Shown one piece after another: positions 35,446 through 42,166 of a stretch of 64,000 nucleotides of DNA (position 1 is the first letter of the stretch; every line of letters starts with the position of its first letter). The stretch is from Lewinellaceae bacterium (lineage in GTDB: Bacteria; Bacteroidota; Bacteroidia; Chitinophagales; Saprospiraceae): contig JACJYG010000006.1 of the NCBI GenBank assembly GCA_020636215.1, forward strand, positions 434,001 to 498,000, given 5' to 3'. Both the position numbers and the translations under genes were made by a program. The notes beneath the pieces were generated by a model. That model had not been told where the DNA came from and ran no database searches. It was given only the letters and a program-made list of their open reading frames with translations.

Positions 35446-36131
35446 GCGAAACAAGGATAGAAGAACAGACATTGGCTGCCCAGCCGGCCCCGGAAGCAGA
35501 ACCCAGTTCCGCCCGGCTGATCGCTACACTTGGCCTTGCCGGTTTCTTTTCCGGCCTGATCCTGGTCGGGGTATATTTATTCACCCTGCCGATGATACAG
35601 GCTCACCGGGCGCAGGCCTTGGAGCGGGCAATCTACCTGGTATTGCCCGGCAGCACCACCTATCAGGCCCTGGCGCTGAAGGACGGACAATTGGCGCCTG
35701 CAGAAGAGGTTCCAGCTGCCAAAAGCGGAGAAGAACCTCGCCGCATCTTTGCCGGCTATGACGATTCCGGTAAATTGCTGGGCTTTGCCATTCCAGCAGA
35801 AGAGCCTGGATTCCAGGATATTATCGGCGGCATCCTGGGCTATGATCCCATCCAAAAAATCATCATTGGCTTTGAGGTGCTGGACAGCAAGGAAACGCCA
35901 GGCCTGGGCGACAAGATCATGAAAGACGCTGCTTTTCAGAACAACTTCAAGGCACTGGCCGTCGATCCGCAGATCGTGGCGGTGAAGAAAGGGGAGAAGC
36001 GGTCGCCGAATGAGGTGGAAGCCATTACAGGAGCGACGATTTCTTCCAAAGCAGTGGTACGCCTCCTGCAAAAAGCCATTGAGGAATGGCGGCCGGCTAT
36101 CGATGCGTATGAAAAGACATTGAACCAGTAG
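35442..36131 (+). CDS. rnfG: Rnf electron transport complex subunit G
   Basis: 229 residues: a cytosolic N-terminal tail, one membrane helix (about 27-50) and a periplasmic FMN-binding domain with the flavinylation motif TGATISS (T199). ETPGLGDKI and GAT-motif spacing match RnfG/NqrC. Start and the rnfD stop overlap as ATGA, indicating translational coupling. Confidence 0.95.
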   Translation: MSETRIEEQTLAAQPAPEAEPSSARLIATLGLAGFFSGLILVGVYLFTLPMIQAHRAQALERAIYLVLPGSTTYQALALKDGQLAPAEEVPAAKSGEEPRRIFAGYDDSGKLLGFAIPAEEPGFQDIIGGILGYDPIQKIIIGFEVLDSKETPGLGDKIMKDAAFQNNFKALAVDPQIVAVKKGEKRSPNEVEAITGATISSKAVVRLLQKAIEEWRPAIDAYEKTLNQ

Positions 36132-36143
36132 TTGCTGAATGAT

Positions 36144-36779
36144 ATGAATCAACCGCAAACCATCAATCAAAGTGCTGAGGAATTTCTGAAGGGCCTCTGG
36201 AAAGAAAACCCGGTCTTCGTGGCTGTGCTGGGAATGTGCCCGACTCTGGCGGTGACCAACACGGCCATCAACAGCCTGGCCATGGGGCTGGCCACTACAT
36301 TCGTACTGGTTTTTTCCAGCCTGCTGGTATCCAGCTTCCGCAAATTGATCCCCAAACAGGTGCGCATCACGGCTTTCATTATCATCATCGCCACCTTTGT
36401 AACGGTTGTAGATTTTGTGCTGGCCGCCACCGTGCCGCAGATCCATAAGGAGCTGGGCGCTTTCATTGCCCTGATCGTGGTGAACTGCCTCATTCTGGGG
36501 CGGCAGGAGGCTTTCTCCTCCAAGCACCCGGTGGGCCTGGCGCTGGCGGATGCCCTGGGGATGAGCATCGGTTTTACTTTTGCGCTCCTTTGTATCGGTT
36601 CAATCCGGGAGATACTCGGCAGCGGCGCCTTGTTCAATATTCCGCTCTTCGGTGATGGCTTCGAGCCCTGGGTGATCATGATCCTTCCCCCGGGAGGATT
36701 TTTTACACTGGGCTTTCTGTTGCTGTTTTTTAATTGGTTGCAGCAGCGAAGGGCGAAGGGCGTAGGGCATAGGGCATAG
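36144..36779 (+). CDS. rnfE: Rnf electron transport complex subunit E
   Basis: 211 residues from ATG 36144 (MNQPQTINQ); TTG 36132 in frame is less likely. Six membrane helices, with Cys in GMCPTLAVTN and VNCLILGRQEA, equivalent to the ligands of the intramembrane iron centre shared by RnfA and RnfE. The last codons and the stop (36777-36779) are made of the tandem repeat that follows, so the C-terminal tail (QQRRAKGVGHRA) is partly repeat-derived. Confidence 0.95.
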   Translation: MNQPQTINQSAEEFLKGLWKENPVFVAVLGMCPTLAVTNTAINSLAMGLATTFVLVFSSLLVSSFRKLIPKQVRITAFIIIIATFVTVVDFVLAATVPQIHKELGAFIALIVVNCLILGRQEAFSSKHPVGLALADALGMSIGFTFALLCIGSIREILGSGALFNIPLFGDGFEPWVIMILPPGGFFTLGFLLLFFNWLQQRRAKGVGHRA

Positions 36780-36813
36780 GGCATAGAGCATAGAGGGCAT
36801 GTGGGGCATAGCC
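36751..36813. repeat. Octamer-type tandem array, unit GGGCATAG
   Basis: About six degenerate units (GGGCGTAG, GGGCATAG, AGCATAG and so on), overlapping the 3' end of rnfE and filling most of the 62-bp gap to rnfA. Further AACTAAC repeats follow up to 36832. Unit-number changes would alter the RnfE C-terminus or the rnfE-rnfA spacing. Confidence 0.8.
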
Positions 36814-36841
36814 TGCAACTAACAACTAACAACGAACTACC

Positions 36842-37420
36842 ATGGATGAGCTAATCTGGATATTTATCTCCGCCCTGTTGATCAACAACTTTACGTTGAC
36901 CTACTTCCTGGGTATATGCCCATTCCTGGGGGTGTCGGGGCGGTTGGATACTGCCCTGCGGCTGGGCCTGGCGAATATTTTTGTCATGCTGATCACTGCG
37001 GTGTGTTCCTGGGCGTTGAACGCTTATATATTGCCGTATGCACCCTATTTGCGGCTCATCAGTTTTATTATCGTCATTGCCAGTACGGTGCAGTTGGTAG
37101 AGATGGCCATAAAAAAGCTCAGTCCCGAACTATTCCGGGCGCTGGGGATATTTCTTCCACTCATCACCACGAACTGTGCGATCCTGGGGTTGGCGCTGTT
37201 TGCCACCAACAAGGGCTATGGCCTGGTGGAGGGCCTGTTTTACGCCCTGGGCGCCGGTGGTGGAGTGACCCTGGCCCTGGTGCTGATGGCTGGCATCCGG
37301 GAGGAAACCCGGCTACTGGATATCCCCAAAGTGGTGGAAGGTACGGCCCTCAACCTGATCATCGCGGGTATTTTGTCGATGGCGTTCATGGGTTTTGCGG
37401 GGCTGTTTAGCGCAAGCTAG
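36842..37420 (+). CDS. rnfA: Rnf electron transport complex subunit A
   Basis: 192 residues, six membrane helices, homologous to RnfE with inverted topology. Cys in FLGICPFLGVSG and TTNCAILGLAL match the ligands of the RnfA/RnfE intramembrane 2Fe-2S centre. Part of the ion-translocating core. It is the last standard rnf gene; the order here is B, (1269-residue gene), C, D, G, E, A. Confidence 0.95.
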   Translation: MDELIWIFISALLINNFTLTYFLGICPFLGVSGRLDTALRLGLANIFVMLITAVCSWALNAYILPYAPYLRLISFIIVIASTVQLVEMAIKKLSPELFRALGIFLPLITTNCAILGLALFATNKGYGLVEGLFYALGAGGGVTLALVLMAGIREETRLLDIPKVVEGTALNLIIAGILSMAFMGFAGLFSAS

Positions 37421-37427
37421 TTCTGGA

Positions 37428-37510
37428 GCTGTTCAAAGCTTGCCCGGCTGACATAGACGGGTTTCATGTTTTTTACCCGGCTGATCCCGACAGGCGTCGG
37501 GAGAGGACGG
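37428..37510. repeat. Dispersed palindromic element, copy E4 (two units)
   Basis: Unit 1 contains GCTGTTCAAAGCTTGCCCGG, CTGACATAGACGGG (37428-37461). Unit 2 (37470-37510) begins TTTTTACCCGGCTGATCCCG and has a perfect 7-bp hairpin TCCCGAC/GTCGGGA (37485-37491 with 37496-37502). Unit 2 matches the long-form copy at 8591. It lies between rnfA and the small Cys-rich gene and may act as a partial terminator or RNA-stability element. Confidence 0.7.
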
Positions 37511-37592
37511 GCAGGTTTCAAGGTTTCAAGTTTCAAAGTTTCAGTTTGATTTGATAACCAGGCTTTTACGGGAGTCTCCCAGTGACTGCTCC

Positions 37593-37636
37593 CACAAGAC
37601 GCACAAGACGCACAAGACCCACAAGACCCACAAGAC
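37593..37636. repeat. Nonamer tandem array, unit CACAAGACG/C
   Basis: Five consecutive 9-bp units, nearly exact, ending 15 bp before the start codon of the 57-residue protein at 37652. Confidence 0.85.
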
Positions 37637-37651
37637 ATAAAAACATTAACC

Positions 37652-37825
37652 ATGCAAATCCTATCCTACCTTCTTCCCATTTTTGCCCTTTCCGCGCTCG
37701 CTGCGGGGTGGATGGGCCTGCAGTTGCTGGCGCGCCGATTGGGCACTAAGAACCACATCGAGCATGGTGGAAACGGCTGCGGACAGTGTGGCTGTGGCGG
37801 GGGTGTGTGTGAGCGGGAGCAGTGA
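37652..37825 (+). CDS. Small Cys-rich single-pass membrane protein, possible NqrM-like Rnf maturation factor
   Basis: 57 residues: one hydrophobic helix (about 2-26), a basic stretch (ARRLGTKNH), and a tail with four Cys, CGQCGCGGGVC (C43, C46, C48, C53). It has the size, topology and Cys-rich tail of NqrM, the Na+-NQR factor implicated in iron delivery to the NqrD/NqrE centre, which is homologous to the RnfA/RnfE centre. Its place right after rnfA fits that reading. Sequence identity to NqrM is not obvious, and FeoB-associated Cys-rich proteins look similar, so the function is inferred. The tail shows no charge or codon oddity. Confidence 0.6.
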   Translation: MQILSYLLPIFALSALAAGWMGLQLLARRLGTKNHIEHGGNGCGQCGCGGGVCEREQ

Positions 37826-37859
37826 ATCAAGGCTGTCCCATCTCCCCAAAGGCCACAAA

Positions 37860-38474
37860 TCAATGCATCCGATCCCCCCTCAATTCCAATTCCTTCATGA
37901 TCTCCGCTTCCCGCTCCAGATACTCCTGCCAGCGTTGGCGCACCACCTCTTCCGGCATATACTGCTTGGCCAGGTCGATGAACAGGCGGTAATGCCCGGC
38001 TTCGGCCACCATGAACTTGTGGTACCAGTCGCGCAGCACTTCGTCGCTGATGTGGAGAGAAAGCAGACGGAAGCGTTCGCAACTGCGGGCCTCGATCAGG
38101 GCGCAGATCAGCAGCTTTTCCAGCAGGCGTTCTTCCCGGGAGCCGCCCTTTTTCTGAAATTCCAGTAGCTTATTGACATATTCGTCTTTGCGCTGCCGGC
38201 CCAGCTTCAGGCCGCGTTTATCCAGTTCACTCAGCACCATGCGGAAGTGCCCCCATTCCTCGGTGACGATGGGCGCCAGCTTTTTGACCATATCTTCCTT
38301 TTCCGGATAGGCCTGAATGAGCGAAATACAGGAGGTCGCCGCCTTTTGTTCGCAGTAGGCGTGGTCGGTCAGGATCTCTTCCAGCTCCATTTCGGCCAGG
38401 TTGGCCCAGCGGGGGTCGGTGGGCAGTTTCAGGCCCAGCATCTGTACTTCGCGCAGTTCTTGTTCTTTGGACAT
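37860..38474 (-). CDS. miaE: tRNA-(ms2io6A)-hydroxylase
   Basis: 204 residues, all-alpha ferritin-like diiron protein. Iron-ligand motifs are visible: Glu in MELEEILTDHAYCEQKAA, EEWGHF, EARSCERF and EAGHYRLF. MiaE hydroxylates the isopentenyl group of ms2i6A37 in tRNA using O2, which implies an aerobic or microaerobic cell. It starts 11 bp after the pyruvate carboxylase stop on the same strand, so the two are probably co-transcribed. Confidence 0.9.
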   Translation of the reverse strand: MSKEQELREVQMLGLKLPTDPRWANLAEMELEEILTDHAYCEQKAATSCISLIQAYPEKEDMVKKLAPIVTEEWGHFRMVLSELDKRGLKLGRQRKDEYVNKLLEFQKKGGSREERLLEKLLICALIEARSCERFRLLSLHISDEVLRDWYHKFMVAEAGHYRLFIDLAKQYMPEEVVRQRWQEYLEREAEIMKELELRGDRMH

Positions 38475-38485
38475 GTTGAATTTTT

Positions 38486-41400
38486 TTATTCTAATTCTAC
38501 CACCATATCATCCTGTTCTACGAGCGTTTTTTCCGTCAGGTGGACCTTTTTTACCTTGCCTGCCATGGGCGCTGTGATGGTGCTCTCCATCTTCATCGCC
38601 TCTATGATAAACAGCGGCGCGTTGGCGGCCACTTCATCGCCTGCATGGACCAGGATCTTGGAAATGCTGCCCTGCAGCGGCGAACCCACCTGCTTCTCAT
38701 TTTCGACCTTGCGGTGCACGACCACATCTACTTTGATATGCCGGTCGTGGATGGGGACGGAGCGGGTCTGGCCGTTGAGCTGGAAAAATACGAGGCGGTT
38801 GCCCTGGTTGTCCGGCTCCGTCATGTTGAGATACTTAATGAGCAGATTCTTGCCTTTGTCCATCGACACAATGATCTCTTCATTGGGCTTCAGCCCGAAG
38901 AAAAAGGCCGGGGTAGGCAGGGCGCGCACGAGGCCAAACTGTTCGTAGTGTTCGCGATAGTCGCGGTATACTTTGGGGTATAGCTTGAAGGAGAGGAAGT
39001 TGCGCATATCGAGCCGCTCTCCGAATTCCTTCAGGAACAAGGGGAATTCCTTATCGAAATCGATGGGTTCCATGTGAGCGTTGGGGCGCTCGGTATAGGG
39101 CTTTTCGCCTTTGAGCACCAGCCGTTGGATCTCTTCAGGAAATCCACCTTCCGCTTGGCCCAGGTCGCCCCGCATCAGCGCCTTGACGCTATCGGGGAAG
39201 GACAGGGATTCGCCCCGCTTTAAAATGTCTTCTTTGCTCAGGTTGTTGGAAGTCATGAACATAGCCATATCACCTACAACTTTTGAAGAAGGGGTCACTT
39301 TAACGATATCCCCAAATAGCTCGTTGGCGATGCGATAGTTGTCTTTAATGGTATCGAATTGCTCTTCCAGCCCCAGTCCTCTGGCCTGTGGGCGGAGGTT
39401 GGAATACTGCCCTCCTGGAATTTCGTTTTCATAGACTTCGGCAGTGCCGGCCCGCAGCTCCGTTTCGAAGGGGTAGTAGTAGCGGCGCACCGTCTCCCAA
39501 TAGTCAGAAAACTGGTTCAACGAATGCTGATTGATGGGATGCTCCCTGGGATGCCCTTTCATCATGGCGGCCACGGAATTGAAATTGGGCTGAGAGGTCA
39601 GGCCAGACATGGAGCTGAGGGCCAGATCCACCACATCTACACCGGCATCGATGGCCTTCAGATAAGCCGCCGCCTGAATAGAGGAAGTATCATGGGTGTG
39701 CAGGTGAATAGGGGTGTGAACCGTGTTTTTTAGTTCCGTGATCAGCAATTCCGCTGCCAGTGGCTTCAGCAACCCGGCCATATCTTTAATGGCGATGATA
39801 TGGGCGCCCTCGTCCTCCAGGCGCCGGGCCATATCCAGGTAGTATTGTAAGCTGTATTTCGTCCGCTTCGGGTCGGTGATATCACCGGTATAACAAAGGC
39901 AAGCTTCGGCGACGCTGTTGGTGCGTTCGCGGACCGCGCGGATACTCACCTTCATGGCTTCGACCCAGTTGAGGGAGTCAAAAATGCGAAAAATATCGAT
40001 GCCGGCTTCGGCGGCTTCCTCTACAAATTTGATGATGAGGTTGTCCGGGTAAGCGGTATAGCCCACAGCGTTGGAACCGCGCAACAGCATCTGAAAGCAG
40101 ATGTTGGGAATAGCCTGGCGCAGGAACTCCAAACGTTTCCAGGGGCACTCCTTAAGGAAGCGCAGGGCCACGTCGAAAGTGGCGCCGCCCCAGACTTCCA
40201 TGGAGAAAACATCATCGGCGTGGTGTTGGGCAAAGCTACGCGCCACCTTCAGCATATCGTAGGTGCGCATCCGGGTAGCCAGCAAGGACTGGTGGGCGTC
40301 GCGGAAGGTGGTGTCGGTGTACTGGATGGCATGCAGCTCTTTCAGCCATTTAGCGAAGCCTTCAGGGCCCAGTTCCTGCAATTTCTGGCGGGTACCGTTT
40401 GGAACAGGGCCGTGGGGGTCGTAGGCCGGGACTATGGGCGGGAGGAATTCAATGGAGGGGTCGATGTGTTTGACATCCGGGTTACCATTGACCACTACAT
40501 CTGCCAGGTAGCGCACCATTTTGGTGCCACGGTCGCGCCAGTTGGGCGGCGCTAGCAAGCCTGGGTTATCCTTGATGAAGTTAACCCTGGCTTCCCCATT
40601 CTGGAAAGTCTCATTCTGCAACAGGTTCAGCAGAAATCCGATATTGGTTTTTACGCCGCGGATGCGGAACTCGCGTAGGGCGCGGTGCATGCGTTGGGCT
40701 GCCCCTTTTTGGGTGCGCCCCCAGGCTGTTACTTTCACCAACAGGCTGTCAAAAAATGGAGAAATCCGGGCGCCGGGGAAGGCGCTGCCCGCATCGAGGC
40801 GGATGCCCATTCCTGAAGCAGACCGATAAGCGATCAGGGTGCCGTAATCCGGTTGGAAACCGTTGCTGGGGTCTTCTGTGGTCACGCGGCATTGGATGGC
40901 CACGCCATGGCATTCGACATCTTCCTGCCCGCGGATGAAGATGGTTTTGTGGTCCAGTGGATACCCCATGCCAATGAGGATCTGCGATCGCACCAGGTCG
41001 ATGCCGGTGACCTCTTCTGTGACGGTATGCTCGACCTGGATACGCGGATTGACCTCAATGAAATAAATATTCTCCTCCGTATCGACCAGAAATTCTACGG
41101 TTCCGGCATTGTTGTAATTGACTTCGCGAGCCAGGCGCAGGGCATATTCGTAGAGTTTGTCCTTGGTTTCCTGACTGATGGTCACGCAGGGCGCTACCTC
41201 GACGACCTTTTGGAAACGGCGCTGTACGGAACAGTCGCGCTCGTATAGGTGCACAATATTCCCATGGTGATCGCCCAGTATCTGTACCTCAATGTGCTTG
41301 GGGTTGTTGATGAATTTTTCCAGGAAGACGGTGTCATCCCCAAATGCTGTTTTAGCTTCGCCGCGGGCCTCGTGGTAGAGCTCCTTAAGGTTTTTTTCAT

Positions 41401-41938
41401 CCCACACCACTCGCATACCGCGCCCACCGCCTCCAGCTGTAGCTTTCACGACTACCGGGAATCCGATGCGCTTCGCTTCCGCCAGGGCGATATCGGCGTT
41501 TGTGATTGCTTGTTGGCTATCTTCAATTAGCGGAACTTGCACGCGCTTGGCCAGAACCTTGGCTGCCATCTTATCGCCCAACTCTTCCATCACTTCCGGC
41601 GCAGGCCCGATAAAAGCGATGCCTTCCTCCCGGCAGCGCCGGGCAAACTGGACATTTTCCGAAAGGAAGCCATAGCCAGGATGGATGGCGTCTACTTCGT
41701 TATCCTTAGCTACCTGTATGATCTCCTCGATGTCGAGGTAAGGCTTTAAAGGCTCCTCATCCGGGCCGATCTGGTAGGCTTCGTCGGCTTTATAGCGGTG
41801 CAGGGAATAGCGGTCTTCATAGGTATAAATAGCGATTGTCCTGAGGTTGAGCTCAGATGCGGCGCGGAGCACCCGTATGGCAATCTCGCCACGGTTGGCG
41901 ACCAATAGTCTTTCGAATCTTCTCCGTTCGGTATTCAT
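38486..41938 (-). CDS. pyc: Pyruvate carboxylase
   Basis: 1150 residues, the full single-chain length. Biotin carboxylase domain 1-460 with ATP-grasp loop KATAGGGGRGMRVV; carboxyltransferase domain from about 540 (TTFRDAHQSLLATRMRTYDM) with the metal-binding HLHTHDTSS; PYC-OADA domain; biotinyl domain with EAMKMES, biotinylated at K1116. It carboxylates pyruvate to oxaloacetate using ATP and bicarbonate (anaplerosis). Together with mdh, sucC and korAB in this window it covers several C4/C5 steps around the TCA cycle. Confidence 0.97.
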   Translation of the reverse strand: MNTERRRFERLLVANRGEIAIRVLRAASELNLRTIAIYTYEDRYSLHRYKADEAYQIGPDEEPLKPYLDIEEIIQVAKDNEVDAIHPGYGFLSENVQFARRCREEGIAFIGPAPEVMEELGDKMAAKVLAKRVQVPLIEDSQQAITNADIALAEAKRIGFPVVVKATAGGGGRGMRVVWDEKNLKELYHEARGEAKTAFGDDTVFLEKFINNPKHIEVQILGDHHGNIVHLYERDCSVQRRFQKVVEVAPCVTISQETKDKLYEYALRLAREVNYNNAGTVEFLVDTEENIYFIEVNPRIQVEHTVTEEVTGIDLVRSQILIGMGYPLDHKTIFIRGQEDVECHGVAIQCRVTTEDPSNGFQPDYGTLIAYRSASGMGIRLDAGSAFPGARISPFFDSLLVKVTAWGRTQKGAAQRMHRALREFRIRGVKTNIGFLLNLLQNETFQNGEARVNFIKDNPGLLAPPNWRDRGTKMVRYLADVVVNGNPDVKHIDPSIEFLPPIVPAYDPHGPVPNGTRQKLQELGPEGFAKWLKELHAIQYTDTTFRDAHQSLLATRMRTYDMLKVARSFAQHHADDVFSMEVWGGATFDVALRFLKECPWKRLEFLRQAIPNICFQMLLRGSNAVGYTAYPDNLIIKFVEEAAEAGIDIFRIFDSLNWVEAMKVSIRAVRERTNSVAEACLCYTGDITDPKRTKYSLQYYLDMARRLEDEGAHIIAIKDMAGLLKPLAAELLITELKNTVHTPIHLHTHDTSSIQAAAYLKAIDAGVDVVDLALSSMSGLTSQPNFNSVAAMMKGHPREHPINQHSLNQFSDYWETVRRYYYPFETELRAGTAEVYENEIPGGQYSNLRPQARGLGLEEQFDTIKDNYRIANELFGDIVKVTPSSKVVGDMAMFMTSNNLSKEDILKRGESLSFPDSVKALMRGDLGQAEGGFPEEIQRLVLKGEKPYTERPNAHMEPIDFDKEFPLFLKEFGERLDMRNFLSFKLYPKVYRDYREHYEQFGLVRALPTPAFFFGLKPNEEIIVSMDKGKNLLIKYLNMTEPDNQGNRLVFFQLNGQTRSVPIHDRHIKVDVVVHRKVENEKQVGSPLQGSISKILVHAGDEVAANAPLFIIEAMKMESTITAPMAGKVKKVHLTEKTLVEQDDMVVELE

Positions 41939-42055
41939 TTGTTATGTTGATTAGAAGGGTAGCAAGGAAACTCGTTACTGAATAAAATGCAGCAGCTGCG
42001 CCTTATGTTCAGTCGCCTCAGATTAAGGTTTCAGATACTAGCGTAGCATCCTTGG

Positions 42056-42127
42056 ATGTATTTGGGTATAATCTGGCAGGAGGTAGGGCTAATAGGGCGA
42101 AAAGATAAGGATTATTTCCAAATACAT
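42056..42127. other. Spacer with a 10-bp inverted repeat, pyc/helicase intergenic
   Basis: ATGTATTTGG (42056-42065) pairs exactly with CCAAATACAT (42118-42127) across 52 bp in the 228-bp spacer between two minus-strand genes. There is no T-tract, so it is not a standard terminator; it may be a regulatory or small-element remnant. Confidence 0.3.
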
Positions 42128-42166
42128 AAAAAGGAATGAAAGGGCGTAGAGCAGCTTATCCGATTT

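Noticed and set aside
36751..37636. Possible CRISPR array
   Set aside because: Units are 8-9 bp with no spacers and no cas genes, so these are simple tandem repeats.
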